Counted from the stretch's first letter, positions 42,196 through 50,800 are shown. The stretch is DNA of 64,000 bases from Saccharothrix longispora (GCF_030852425.1 NZ_NSDM01000019.1:62001-126000), one strand, 5' to 3'. Notes: generated by a model from the letters alone, not told the origin. Program-made: numbers and translations.

Positions 42196-43164
42196 ATGCG
42201 GTTCGACCTGCCGGGTGGCGTGGTGTGCCTCGGCGAGACCATGGCGGTGCTGGTGCCCGCCGAACCCGGACCGGTGCGCGCCGCGCGCACGTGGACCCGG
42301 GCGATCGGGGGCGCCGAGTCCAACGTGGCCATCCACCTGCACCGGCTCGGCGTGCGCAGCCGCTGGGTGGGTGCCGTCGGCGACGACGCGTTCGGCGGGG
42401 CCGTCCTCGACGCGGTCAGCGGCGCGGGCGTCGACGTCACCGGCGTGCGGGTCGACCCCGACCGGCCCACCGGCCTGTACGTCAAGGAGGCCGACGCCGC
42501 CGGCAGCCGCGTCCGCTACTACCGGCGCGGGTCGGCCGCCTCCGCGCTCGGCCCCGACGCGCTCGACCGCCTCGACCTCGGCGACGCGCTGCTCGTGCAC
42601 GTCACCGGCATCACCGCCGCCCTGTCCGACAGCTGCCTCGACCTGCTGCGGGCCGTGCTCGCCGCGCCGCGCCGGTCGCCCGTGTCGTTCGACCTGAACT
42701 GGCGGCCCGCCCTGTGGCGCGACCGCGACCCCGCCGTGCTGCGGGAGCTGGCCGACGCCGCCGACGTCGTGCTCGCCGGGGCCGACGAGGCGCAGGCCGT
42801 GTGGGGCACCGGCGACCCCGACGGGCTGCGCGCCCTGCTGCCCGGCCCGAAGACGCTGGTCGTGAAGCACGGCGCGCGCGGCGCGACCGTCGTGGAGGAC
42901 GGCGCGACGACGTTCCAGCCGGCCCTGCGGGTCGACGTCGTGGAACCCGTCGGGGCGGGCGACGCGTTCGCCGCCGGCTACCTCGCCGCCCACCTCGCGG
43001 GCGAACCGCCGGCCCGCCGGCTGCGCGTCGGGCACCTCCAAGCCGCCTCCGCGCTGCTCACCAGGGAGGATGTCGGCGAGTCGCTGCCGTCCCACGTCAC
43101 CGCGCCGCTGCTGGACGCCGACTCGGACACGTGGGCCGCCGCACACCTGAGGAGACGTCGATGA
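42196..43164 (+). CDS. PfkB family carbohydrate kinase
   Basis: This 322-residue sugar kinase of the ribokinase/PfkB family has VVCLGETMAVLVP at the start, the substrate motif IGGAESNVAIHLHRLGVRSRWVGAVGDDAFGG, and the catalytic-base motif VEPVGAGDAFAAGYLAA near residue 255. It resembles 2-keto-3-deoxygluconate kinases. ATG 42196 is preceded by GGAGGAG. Its stop overlaps the start of the IclR gene (ATGA), so the two are coupled. The sugar is unknown. Its place beside D-amino-acid genes suggests the locus handles a sugar-plus-D-amino-acid compound such as a peptidoglycan-derived fragment, which is an inference. Confidence 0.9.
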   Translation: MRFDLPGGVVCLGETMAVLVPAEPGPVRAARTWTRAIGGAESNVAIHLHRLGVRSRWVGAVGDDAFGGAVLDAVSGAGVDVTGVRVDPDRPTGLYVKEADAAGSRVRYYRRGSAASALGPDALDRLDLGDALLVHVTGITAALSDSCLDLLRAVLAAPRRSPVSFDLNWRPALWRDRDPAVLRELADAADVVLAGADEAQAVWGTGDPDGLRALLPGPKTLVVKHGARGATVVEDGATTFQPALRVDVVEPVGAGDAFAAGYLAAHLAGEPPARRLRVGHLQAASALLTREDVGESLPSHVTAPLLDADSDTWAAAHLRRRR

Positions 43165-43910
43165 GCCAGAGCCTGGACCGGGCCCTCACGCTGGTGGGTG
43201 AACTCGCGACGGGGCCGAAGACCCTGGAGGAGCTGTCCGGCGTCGTCGACGTCCACAAGTCGACCGCCCTGCGGCTGCTGCGCACCCTGGAGTCGCACCG
43301 GTTCGTGCAGCGCGACGGCGTGCACCACTACCGGCTGGGCACCGCCCTGTTCGACCTCGCCAACCGGGCGCTGGAGGAGCGCGACGTGCGGCGCAGCGCC
43401 GAGACCGCGCTGCGCGAGCTGAACTCCCGCACCGGCTACACCGTCCACCTCGCGTCCTACGAGGGCGGCGAGGTCATCTACATCGACAAGTACGACAGCA
43501 CCCACCCGATGCGTATGTACTCCCGCATCGGCCGCCGCGCGCCGCTGCACTGCACGGCCGTGGCGAAGGTGCTGCTGGCCGACCTGCCCGAGGCGCGGCG
43601 GCGCGAGGTCGCCGCGACCATCGACTACGTGCCCCTGACCGCGAACACCCTCGTCACGCCCGAGGCGTACCTGGCCGAGCTGGAGCGCGTGCGCGCCGCC
43701 GGGTACGCCGTGGACAACGCCGAGCACGAGGACTTCATCCACTGCGTCGCCGCGCCGATCAGGGGCGCGCGCGGCGAGGTGGTGGCCGCCGTGTCGATGT
43801 CCGTGCCGAAGGTCCTGCTGGACTTCGACGGACTCCTCGGCCACCTGCCCGACCTGCTCGCGACCGCGCGGGCGGCGTCCGTCGAGTGCGGCTGGTCGCC
43901 GCGCGACTGA
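43161..43910 (+). CDS. IclR family transcriptional regulator
   Basis: This 249-residue regulator has an N-terminal winged helix (SQSLDRALTLVGELATGPKTLEELSGVVDVHKSTALRLLRTLESHRFVQRDGVHHYRLG). An IclR effector domain follows with RTGYTVHLASYEGGEVIYIDKYDS, RIGRRAPLHCTAVAKVLLA and AAPIRGARGEVVAAVSMSVP. Such proteins sense catabolic intermediates. It sits between the kinase and RidA genes and is translationally coupled to the former. The TTGC/GCAA palindrome 1 kb upstream, in the divergent promoter region, is its likely operator. It probably controls both wings of the locus. Confidence 0.94.
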   Translation: MSQSLDRALTLVGELATGPKTLEELSGVVDVHKSTALRLLRTLESHRFVQRDGVHHYRLGTALFDLANRALEERDVRRSAETALRELNSRTGYTVHLASYEGGEVIYIDKYDSTHPMRMYSRIGRRAPLHCTAVAKVLLADLPEARRREVAATIDYVPLTANTLVTPEAYLAELERVRAAGYAVDNAEHEDFIHCVAAPIRGARGEVVAAVSMSVPKVLLDFDGLLGHLPDLLATARAASVECGWSPRD

Positions 43911-43925
43911 GGAAGAGGACAACGC

Positions 43926-44309
43926 ATGTCGAAGACCGAGATCCGCACCGCCGCCGCGCCCACCCCCGTGGCCGCCTTCTCCCAGGGCGTCCGCAAGGGT
44001 CCGATCCTCCAGGTGGCGGGCCAGGTCGCGTTCGACCCGGGGAGCGGCGCGATCGTCGGCGACACCGTCGCCGAGCAGACCGAGCAGGCGATGCGCAACG
44101 TCGAGGCCGTCCTGGCGGCCGGCGGGGCGTCCCTGGCCGACGTGGTGATGCTGCGCGTCTACCTCACCGACACCGCGCACTTCGCCGAGATGAACGAGAC
44201 CTACAACGCCCTGGTGACCGGGACCCCGTTCCCGGCCCGCACCACCGTCTACGTGGGCCTGCCCGAGGGCCTGCTGGTCGAGATCGACGCCCTGGCCGTC
44301 CTCGACTGA
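43926..44309 (+). CDS. RidA family protein (Rid/YjgF, enamine/imine deaminase)
   Basis: This 127-residue trimeric-fold protein belongs to the Rid/YjgF family, which hydrolyses reactive enamine/imine products of PLP enzymes to keto acids and ammonia. Landmarks are VAAFSQGVRKGPILQVAGQVAFDP, AEQTEQAMRNVEAVLAAGGASLADVVMLRVYLTD and FPARTTVYVGLPEGLLVEIDALAV, with the arginine in PARTTV expected to bind the substrate carboxylate. It starts 15 bases after the IclR gene. Its presence opposite a PLP-dependent amino-acid deaminase fits a direct hand-off of the 2-imino acid. Confidence 0.93.
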   Translation: MSKTEIRTAAAPTPVAAFSQGVRKGPILQVAGQVAFDPGSGAIVGDTVAEQTEQAMRNVEAVLAAGGASLADVVMLRVYLTDTAHFAEMNETYNALVTGTPFPARTTVYVGLPEGLLVEIDALAVLD

Positions 44310-44471
44310 CCCGCGCGTCGCGCGTTCGCGACCCGTGAGCCGCGCGTCCACGGTCGGGGAACCGGTGTACTTCTGCCGGTTGTTCTGCGTGGTGCCCCGC
44401 GACGCCGGGCGGTTGACTGGGACCACCCGAGAGCACGTCATGGAAGGACCCCGGCGATGGCGAGGAACGCG

Positions 44472-46772
44472 TCACCGATCGGCTGACCTCACGTGTGCGG
44501 CCCGGTCGCGGAACCCCCCGGCCGCGACCGGGTCGCCGAGGTCGTCGAGGACGTCGGCGAGCGCGTCGAGCACATCCGCCAGGTCGTGGCGGCGCTGCTC
44601 GTCGGCCAGTCCCGCGGCGCGCACCAGCTCGACCCGCGCACCCGCCGCGTCGCCGAGCCGGTGCAGCGCGACCCCGCGCAGGTGGTGCGCGTCGCACAGC
44701 GTCGACGGCGCCGTGGTCCCGCGCAGCGCGGCCAGCGCCTCGTCCGCCGCCGCCAGCACCTCCGGCCACCGGTCCAGCGGCGCCAGGCTGTGCGCGGTGC
44801 GCACCAGCAGCTGCGCCGTCATCTCCGCCGTCATCGCCGGTGCCAGGCCCAACCGGCCCGAGCGCACGACCCCCAGCAGCTCCCGGTGCACGACCACCGC
44901 GTCCCCGTACCGCTCCAGCCCGTGCAGCACCAGCCCGAGGCAGGACAGCGCGATCTGCTCGCCCAGCGCGTACCCCGCCCCGCGGAACAGCACCTGCGCC
45001 CGCCGCGCGTCGCCCCGCGCCGCCTCCAGCCGGCCGGACCGCATCTCCGACACCGCCCGGTAGTGCATCGCCCAGCCCTGCTCGACCACGTCCCCCGAGG
45101 CCACGGCCGCGCGCCACGCCTCGTCGTGCAGCGCCAGCGCCTCGTCGTGGCGGCGCAGCAGCACGCCCAGCGTCCAGGTCAGGAAGTTCAGCTGCACGGC
45201 CTCGTCGCGCACGCTGCCCAGCGCCCGCGCCGCCGCCACGCCCGCGGTGAACACCTCCACCCACGTCTCGCCGCGCCCCCGCTGGTCCGAGTACCAGTGC
45301 ATCGCCGTGGCCAGCCGCAGCACGTCCCCGTGCCGACCGTCCCGCGCCGCCCACCGCAGCGCGCCCGTCCAGTTCGCGGTCTCCGCCGTGAGCCACGCGT
45401 CGGCGTCCTCCTGGCCGCGCAGGTCGCCCACCGGCGAGCCGTCCGCGTCCGGCCCGAAGAACCCGGCCGCCGCCACCGCGGTGTCCAGCAGCAGGTCCAC
45501 CACCCGCTGCCGCGCCCGCTCCACCACGGGCGCCGGGTCCTCGTCGACCAGCCGCTCCCCGGCGAACACCCGGACCAGGTCGTGGAACACGTACCGGCCC
45601 GGCACCTCCGCGGTGTCGAGCAGGCTCACGTCGACCAGCTCCTCCAGCGTGTCCTCGGCGGAGAACCGGTCCACGTCGGCCAGCGCCGCCGCCAGGTCCG
45701 CCCCGAAGTCCGCACCCGGCACCAGCGACAGCCGCCGGAACAGCACCGCGGCCTTCCCGCCCAGCTGCCGGTAGGACATCTCGAACGCGGTGCGCACCTG
45801 GAGGTCGCCCGCCGTCAGCGCGGTCAGCCTGCGCCGCTCGTCGCCCAGCTGCTCCGCCAGGTGCGCGATCGTCCACTTCGGACGGCTGGCGAGCCGGTTG
45901 CCCGCGATGCGCAGCGCCAGCGGCAGGTGCCCGCACAGCGCGGCGACCCGCGCCGCCGCCACCGGTTCCGCGCCGACCCGCGCCCGACCCGCGATCGCGC
46001 CCAGCAGCTCCAGCGAGTCGTCGGCGTCGAGCACGTCGAGCCCCAGCCGCAGGCCCGCCTCCAGCCCGCCCAGCACCAACCGCGACGTCACCAGGACCAG
46101 CGACCCGGCGCCGGTCGCCAGCAGCGGACGCACCTGCCCCTCGTCGGAGGCGTTGTCCAGCACCAGCAACGTCGACCGCTCGCGCAGCAGCGCCCGGTAG
46201 AGGTCCGAGCGCTCGGCCTCGCCGGCCGGGACCTGCTTCTCGTCCACGCCCAGCGCCACCAGCATCCGGTGCACGACCTCCGAGGGGTGCACCGGCCGCG
46301 CGTCCATGCCGCGCAGGTTGAAGAAGAAGCAGCCGTCGGGGAAGCGCCCCGCCAACCGGTAGGCCGCCCGCACCGCCAGCGTCGTCTTGCCCGCGCCCGG
46401 CGGCCCGTGCAGCACCACCAGCGACGTCGCGCGCCGCGCCGACCCCGCCGCGTCCAGGGCGGCCAGCTCGTCGTCCCGGCCCGTCAGGTCCGCCACGTCC
46501 GGCGGCAGCGCCGACTGGGCCACCGGCGGCTCGGGGGCCCGCCGCGCCCGGCCCTCCTTGGCCGCGTCCAGCAGCTCCTCGACCTCGTGGCGCGCCAGCG
46601 CCAGCACGCCCGCCAACGCCTCCACCGTGCGCCGCTGCGGTCCGCGGGCACGTCCGCGCTCCATGTCGCTGATCGCCCGCACGCTGACCCCGGAACCCCC
46701 CGCCAGCTCCTCCTGGGTCAGCCTCACCCGGCGGCGGTGCGCCCGCAGCAGGTCACCGAACGTCGTACCCAC
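44472..46772 (-). CDS. XRE-NB-ARC-TPR (STAND) regulator
   Basis: This 766-residue signal-transduction ATPase begins with an XRE helix-turn-helix (LLRAHRRRVRLTQEELAGGSGVSVRAISDMERGRARGPQ, residues 7-45). An NB-ARC ATPase follows (Walker A VVLHGPPGAGKTTLAVRAAYRLA at about residue 108, Walker B TLLVLDNASDEGQV, and the GLPL-type GHLPLALRIAGN). A C-terminal TPR-like helical region of about 300 residues ends it. Such proteins in actinomycetes (AfsR-like) control secondary metabolism or act as intracellular sensors that open on ATP binding. GTG 46772 is preceded by GAGGG. It is divergent from the membrane protein gene. The ligand is unknown. Confidence 0.92.
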   Translation of the reverse strand: MGTTFGDLLRAHRRRVRLTQEELAGGSGVSVRAISDMERGRARGPQRRTVEALAGVLALARHEVEELLDAAKEGRARRAPEPPVAQSALPPDVADLTGRDDELAALDAAGSARRATSLVVLHGPPGAGKTTLAVRAAYRLAGRFPDGCFFFNLRGMDARPVHPSEVVHRMLVALGVDEKQVPAGEAERSDLYRALLRERSTLLVLDNASDEGQVRPLLATGAGSLVLVTSRLVLGGLEAGLRLGLDVLDADDSLELLGAIAGRARVGAEPVAAARVAALCGHLPLALRIAGNRLASRPKWTIAHLAEQLGDERRRLTALTAGDLQVRTAFEMSYRQLGGKAAVLFRRLSLVPGADFGADLAAALADVDRFSAEDTLEELVDVSLLDTAEVPGRYVFHDLVRVFAGERLVDEDPAPVVERARQRVVDLLLDTAVAAAGFFGPDADGSPVGDLRGQEDADAWLTAETANWTGALRWAARDGRHGDVLRLATAMHWYSDQRGRGETWVEVFTAGVAAARALGSVRDEAVQLNFLTWTLGVLLRRHDEALALHDEAWRAAVASGDVVEQGWAMHYRAVSEMRSGRLEAARGDARRAQVLFRGAGYALGEQIALSCLGLVLHGLERYGDAVVVHRELLGVVRSGRLGLAPAMTAEMTAQLLVRTAHSLAPLDRWPEVLAAADEALAALRGTTAPSTLCDAHHLRGVALHRLGDAAGARVELVRAAGLADEQRRHDLADVLDALADVLDDLGDPVAAGGFRDRAAHVRSADR

Positions 46773-46895
46773 GCCCTCGACATTAGTGGCCCGCACGGGC
46801 CGCACCGCCGCCCGGCGGCGCGAACGGTGACCGTTCGCGCACGATCCGGCACACCGCGGTCCCCCGGCGGCCCGAGCCTGGTAAGACCACGCACC

Positions 46896-47492
46896 ATGAA
46901 GTGGTACGCGGACCGTCCTGCCCGGCTGGCCCGGCAGGTGGCGGCCGACCTCGTGGCGGTGGCCTGGGTGTGGTTCTGGGCGACCCTCGCCCTGGCGGTC
47001 GGCGAGGCCGTCCGCGCCCTGCGCGCGCCCGGCGACGGGCTCGTCGACGCCGGGCGCGGCCTGACGGACACGTTCGGCGAGGCCGCCGCGAAGGCGCGCG
47101 ACGTGCCGCTGGTCGGCGGCCGGCTGGCCGAGGCCCTCGACCGGGGCAAGGACGCCGGGGGCACGCTGTCCGACGCGGGGAACACGCAGATCCAGGCGGT
47201 GGAGACCACCGCGCAGTGGCTCACCGTGGCGCTCGTCGCGATCCCCGTCGCGTTCCTGCTCATCACCTGGCTGCCGCTGCGGCTGAGGTTCGCCCGCCGG
47301 GCGAGCGCGGCGGCGCGGCTGCGCGACCAGGGCCGCCTCGACCTGCTCGCGCTGCACGCGTTGAACAACCTGTCCCTGCGCGAGCTGGCGAACTTCCCCC
47401 AGGACCCGGTCGAGGGCTGGCGCCGCCAGGACCCCGAGGTCGTCCGGGCCCTGGCGACCCGGCAGCTGCGGGCCAGCGGCGTGCGGGCCTGA
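46896..47492 (+). CDS. predicted membrane protein, unknown function
   Basis: This 198-residue protein has an amphipathic N-terminal region, a first membrane helix (AVAWVWFWATLALAVGEAV, about residues 22-41), a polar central region with GRGLTDTFGEAAAKARDVPLVGGRL, a second helix (WLTVALVAIPVAFLLITWLPL, about 108-128) and a basic cytoplasmic tail with RFARRASAAARLRDQGRLDLLALHALNNLSLREL. Similar proteins are common in actinomycetes and uncharacterised. It is the sole gene of a unit divergent from the NB-ARC regulator and ends at a strong terminator. Confidence 0.82.
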   Translation: MKWYADRPARLARQVAADLVAVAWVWFWATLALAVGEAVRALRAPGDGLVDAGRGLTDTFGEAAAKARDVPLVGGRLAEALDRGKDAGGTLSDAGNTQIQAVETTAQWLTVALVAIPVAFLLITWLPLRLRFARRASAAARLRDQGRLDLLALHALNNLSLRELANFPQDPVEGWRRQDPEVVRALATRQLRASGVRA

Positions 47493-47496
47493 CGGG

Positions 47497-47525
47497 GCCG
47501 GTCCGGGCGCGGGGCCCGGACCGGC
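47497..47525. terminator. hairpin terminator between converging genes
   Basis: GCCGGTCCGGGC at 47497-47508 pairs perfectly with GCCCGGACCGGC at 47514-47525 around a 5-base loop. It separates the membrane protein gene from the convergent subtilase gene and could serve both. Confidence 0.8.
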
Positions 47526-47537
47526 GTCACCGCCGGA

Positions 47538-49046
47538 TCACCCCATGCGGTGCCAGAACACCTGCCCGCCCGGGCCGTAGAGCACCACGTTCGAGTCGTT
47601 CTGCACGATCAGCCGGTCCGCCGCCGTGCCCCACGTGTGCGTGTGCCACTTCGCCACGCCCGCCGCCGTGTAGATCACCAGGTTGCCGTCGCCCTGGAGC
47701 ACCACGTGCGTCGCGCCCGTGCCCCACGTGCCCGAGGACCACAGCGCCTGACCGGCCGCCGTGTACAGCACCAGGTTCCCGTCACCCTGCATGACCAGCG
47801 TGAACCGGCCGTCCGCCGACGTCCGCGACTGGCCCGCCTGGAGCGACTCGCCGCGCAGCAGCGTGTCGTTCGACGGCTGCGGCGTCGAGGAACCCGTGAA
47901 CAGCAGCAGGTTCGGCGACCCCGTGCCCGGGTTGGCCACCTTGTTCGGCGTCGCCGCCGACACCAGCGCGTCCCGCACCTGCTGCGGCGTCGCACCGGGG
48001 TTCGCGGCCAGGTGCAGCGCCGCCGCGCCCGCCGCGTGCGGCGACGCCATCGACGTGCCGCTGATCGTGTTCGTGGCCGAGTCGCCCGTGCTCCACGCCG
48101 ACGTGATGCCCACGCCCGGCGCGAACAGGTCCGTGCACGTGCCCCAGTTGGAGAACGTCGCCCGGCCGTCGCCGGAGTCGCTCGCGTTGACCGTGATGGC
48201 CTCCGCCACCCGCGCCGGCGAGTACGAGCAGGCGTTCGCGTTCGAGTTGCCCGACGCCACCGCGTACGACACGCCCGACGCGATCGAGTTGCGCACCGCC
48301 GCGTCGAGCGCGTCGTTCGCACCGCCGCCCAGGCTCATGTTCGCCACGGCCGGCTTCACCGCGTTCGCCGTCACCCAGTCCACGCCGGCCACGACGCCCG
48401 CGATCGTGCCCGAACCCGAGCACGACAGCACCTTCACGCCGTGCAGCCGCACGCCCTTCGCGACGCCGTGCGCCGCACCGCCGACCGTGCCCGCGACGTG
48501 CGTGCCGTGCCCGTTGCAGTCGGTGTTGTTGCCGTCCCCGGTCGTGTTGGCGTCGAACGTCGCCCGCCCGCCGAAGTCCTGGTGCGTCGTGCGGATGCCC
48601 GTGTCCACGATGTAGGCGTGCACGTTCGCCGCCGTCGTGGCGTAGCGGTAGTTCGCGTCGAGCGGCAGGGCGCGCTGGTCGACCCGGTCCAGGCCCCACG
48701 ACGGCGGGTTCGGCTGGTCGGCCAGCAGCCGCACGTGCCGGTCCGGCGTGACGTAGTCCACCGCCGGGTCGGCGGCCAGCCGCTTCGCCGCCGCCTCCGA
48801 CATCCTGGCGGCGAACCCGTTCAGGGCCGCCGAGTACCGGTGGGTGACCTGGCCGTCCACCTCCGAGGTGAACGCGTGGCCGTCCTTCAGCACCACGATG
48901 TAGCTGCCGGCCACGGCGTCGGGGCCGCCGGCGTCGCGGATCGACGCCTCGGCGGCCTGGGCGGGCGCGGCGACCATCGCGGCGGTGGCCGCGACGATCG
49001 CGCCGGCACCCGCCAACCTGGTCCAGGGCGCGCGGAACTCTCCCAT
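47538..49046 (-). CDS. secreted S8 subtilase with C-terminal B-lectin domain
   Basis: This 502-residue exported serine protease has a signal peptide (about 1-32) and an inhibitor I9 propeptide with SYIVVLKDG and DGQVTHRYSAALNGFAARM. The S8 proteinase K-like domain has Asp148 in VDTGIRTTH, His180 in CNGHGTHVAGT and Ser332 in GTSMASPHAAG. It ends with a bulb-type (B-lectin) domain of about 110 residues bearing three mannose-binding-type motifs, MQGDGNLVLY, LQGDGNLVIY and VQNDSNVVLY. The lectin may anchor the protease to a glycan. ATG 49046 has GAGGGAG upstream. Subtilase with a lectin end is known in actinomycetes but unusual; the target is unknown. Confidence 0.92.
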   Translation of the reverse strand: MGEFRAPWTRLAGAGAIVAATAAMVAAPAQAAEASIRDAGGPDAVAGSYIVVLKDGHAFTSEVDGQVTHRYSAALNGFAARMSEAAAKRLAADPAVDYVTPDRHVRLLADQPNPPSWGLDRVDQRALPLDANYRYATTAANVHAYIVDTGIRTTHQDFGGRATFDANTTGDGNNTDCNGHGTHVAGTVGGAAHGVAKGVRLHGVKVLSCSGSGTIAGVVAGVDWVTANAVKPAVANMSLGGGANDALDAAVRNSIASGVSYAVASGNSNANACSYSPARVAEAITVNASDSGDGRATFSNWGTCTDLFAPGVGITSAWSTGDSATNTISGTSMASPHAAGAAALHLAANPGATPQQVRDALVSAATPNKVANPGTGSPNLLLFTGSSTPQPSNDTLLRGESLQAGQSRTSADGRFTLVMQGDGNLVLYTAAGQALWSSGTWGTGATHVVLQGDGNLVIYTAAGVAKWHTHTWGTAADRLIVQNDSNVVLYGPGGQVFWHRMG

Positions 49047-49197
49047 GTCGGGTTCTCCCTCGTGCAGGGTCGGGGATCAGGGGTTCGCGCGAACCCCCTC
49101 GACCATGGCACGGGGTGAGCACCCGTCACAGGACGTGGCGGGCGGGCCTTCGGGTGGGCCTTCGGTGCGGCGGGCGCCGCGTCGGCGGCGGGCCGCG

Positions 49198-49551
49198 TCA
49201 GTACACGGGGCCGGTGTACTTCTCGCCCGGCCCCTGGCCCGGCTCGTCCGGGAAGACGGACGCCTCGCGGAACGCCCGCTGGACCGACTGGAGGCCCTCG
49301 CGCAGTGGGCCGGCGTGCGGCCCGAGGTACTCGACCGAGGCGGTGACCAGGCCCGCGAGGGCGGTGATCAGGCGGCGGGCCTCGTCCAGGTCGCGGCGCG
49401 GGCTCGTGTCGGGGTCCTCGTCGGCGAGGCCCAGGCGTTCGGCGGCGGAGCTGAGCAGCATGATCGCCGCCTTGCTGATCACCTCCACGCTGGGGACGTC
49501 GGAGAGCTCGCGGACGTTGTCCGGGGCGTTGTCGGCAGGCAGGTCGGTCAC
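49198..49551 (-). CDS. DUF1844 domain-containing protein
   Basis: This 117-residue protein is the small helical DUF1844 protein that in actinobacteria regularly sits just upstream of, and divergent from, the infC operon. It reads VEVISKAAIMLLSSAAERLGLADEDPDTSPRRDLDEARRLITALAGLVTASVEYLGPHAGPLREGLQSV, with a polar N-terminus. GTG 49551 is chosen because it begins the conserved protein. Function is unknown; linkage to the translation genes is a stable property of the family. Confidence 0.85.
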   Translation of the reverse strand: MTDLPADNAPDNVRELSDVPSVEVISKAAIMLLSSAAERLGLADEDPDTSPRRDLDEARRLITALAGLVTASVEYLGPHAGPLREGLQSVQRAFREASVFPDEPGQGPGEKYTGPVY

Positions 49552-49596
49552 GGCGCCATTCTCGCAACTCCGCCGGTCGGCTCGCCGATTCGGGGG

Positions 49597-49622
49597 TTGA
49601 CAAGCTCGTCTGGTACTATTTT
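49597..49622 (+). promoter_or_regulatory. possible infC promoter
   Basis: TTGACA at 49597-49602 is a perfect -35 hexamer, and TACTAT/TATTTT follow at 49614-49622. The spacing of 11-14 bases is shorter than the usual 17, so the true -10 is unclear. The AT-rich stretch (GGTACTATTTTCGG) in otherwise GC-rich DNA and the position ahead of the attenuated leader make this the likely promoter region. Confidence 0.35.
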
Positions 49623-49761
49623 CGGCGCGACCAGTCCCCACCCGTGTGGGGACGGCAAGTGGAGCCCCGCTCCCACCCGCGTCCGCCGCTTCGAGCAGGT
49701 GGCCGGGTCCGGTCCGGTGATGGGTGGACTGCGCCCTTCGCCGTGCGATCGGTCGGAAGCG

Positions 49762-49799
49762 GGCCTCACACCGGGCAGGTGTGGGGCCTCTTGTCTTTT
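49762..49799 (+). terminator. attenuator in the infC leader
   Basis: GGCCTCACACC (49762-49772) pairs with GGTGTGGGGCC (49778-49788), one G-U pair, loop GGGCA, followed by a T-rich TCTTGTCTTTT. This is a typical intrinsic terminator, unusual in this GC-rich genome for having a U-tract. It lies about 30 bases before infC inside a leader of roughly 140 bases, where IF3-L35-L20 operons are often regulated by ribosomal protein L20 or by attenuation. Confidence 0.75.
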
Positions 49800-49827
49800 G
49801 GCGCACAACGAGTCACAAAGGACGTGA

Positions 49828-50436
49828 ATGACAAGTCCCTCGAACCGAGGTGCTCCCGTGAGCACCGAGCCGCGCATCAACGACCGCATCCGCGTGCCCG
49901 AGGTTCGACTGGTCGGGCCGAACGGCGAGCAGGTCGGGATCGTTCGCATCGAGGACGCGCTCCGACTCGCCCAGGAATCGGATCTCGACCTCGTCGAGGT
50001 CGCCGCGCAGGCTCGGCCGCCGGTCTGCAAGCTCATGGACTACGGCAAGTTCAAGTACGAGAGCGCGCAGAAGGCACGCGAGTCGCGCCGCAACCAGCAG
50101 CTGACGGTCATCAAGGAGCAGAAGCTCCGCCCGAAGATCGACCCGCACGACTACCTGACGAAGAAGGGCCACGTGGCCCGCTTCCTGTCGCACGGGAACA
50201 AGGTCAAGGTGACCATCATGTTCCGCGGCCGTGAGCAGTCCCGGCCGGAGCTGGGCTACCGACTGCTCCAGAAGCTCGCTGAGGACGTCGCGGAGCTGGG
50301 GTTCGTCGAGTCCAACCCGAAGCAGGACGGCCGCAACATGATCATGGTGCTGGCCCCGCACAAGACCACGAAGACCCGCCCGATCAAGCACGACAGCGCC
50401 GAGGACGAGGCGCCGGCGGAGTCTGTCGAGGAGTGA
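49828..50436 (+). CDS. infC: translation initiation factor IF-3
   Basis: IF-3 binds the 30S subunit and checks the start codon-initiator tRNA pairing. The 202-residue frame has the N-terminal domain (EPRINDRIRVPEVRLVGPNGEQVGIV, then the linker region ARPPVCKLMDYGKFKYESAQKARESRRNQ) and the C-terminal domain (KIDPHDYLTKKGHVARFLSHGNKVKVTIMFRGREQ). An acidic tail rich in Glu follows. ATG 49828 has a good AAAGGA site. Homologues usually begin at the position of GTG 49858 (STEPRINDRIRV), so that may be the functional start and the first ten codons a short extension. It leads the infC-rpmI-rplT operon behind an attenuator. Confidence 0.95.
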   Translation: MTSPSNRGAPVSTEPRINDRIRVPEVRLVGPNGEQVGIVRIEDALRLAQESDLDLVEVAAQARPPVCKLMDYGKFKYESAQKARESRRNQQLTVIKEQKLRPKIDPHDYLTKKGHVARFLSHGNKVKVTIMFRGREQSRPELGYRLLQKLAEDVAELGFVESNPKQDGRNMIMVLAPHKTTKTRPIKHDSAEDEAPAESVEE

Positions 50437-50542
50437 TCTCCCGGCCCCCAGGGGTCGGGAACCGGTGCCCCCGGCCCTCACGGGTCGGGGGGCAAGCACG
50501 GCCGCCCCCATGCCTGGTGGCTGCACGAGACTGAGGACGGAA

Positions 50543-50737
50543 ATGCCCAAGAACAAGAGCCACAGCGGGACCTCCAAGCGCGTGAAGGTCACCGGCAGCG
50601 GCAAGCTCCTCCGGGAGAAGGCCGGCAAGCGCCACCTGCTGGAGAAGAAGTCCAGCAAGCTGACGCGCCGCCTCTCCGGCACGACCGAGGTCGCGAAGAA
50701 CGACGTGCCGCGGCTGAAGAAGCTGCTGGGCCGCTAA
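50543..50737 (+). CDS. rpmI: ribosomal protein L35
   Basis: L35 is a small, very basic protein of the 50S subunit. The 64-residue sequence is MPKNKSHSGTSKRVKVTGSG, then LLREKAGKRHLLEKKSSKLTRRLSG and a final LKKLLGR, all family hallmarks. ATG 50543 is preceded by GAGGACGG. The 106-base gap from infC contains GC-rich inverted repeats that may be part of operon control. It is followed by rplT after 63 bases. Confidence 0.96.
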   Translation: MPKNKSHSGTSKRVKVTGSGKLLREKAGKRHLLEKKSSKLTRRLSGTTEVAKNDVPRLKKLLGR

Positions 50738-50800
50738 GACCTTCCCCCTTGAACACCCGGGGCCGCTCACCCGGCCCCACGAGATCGACAGGATGGACCC

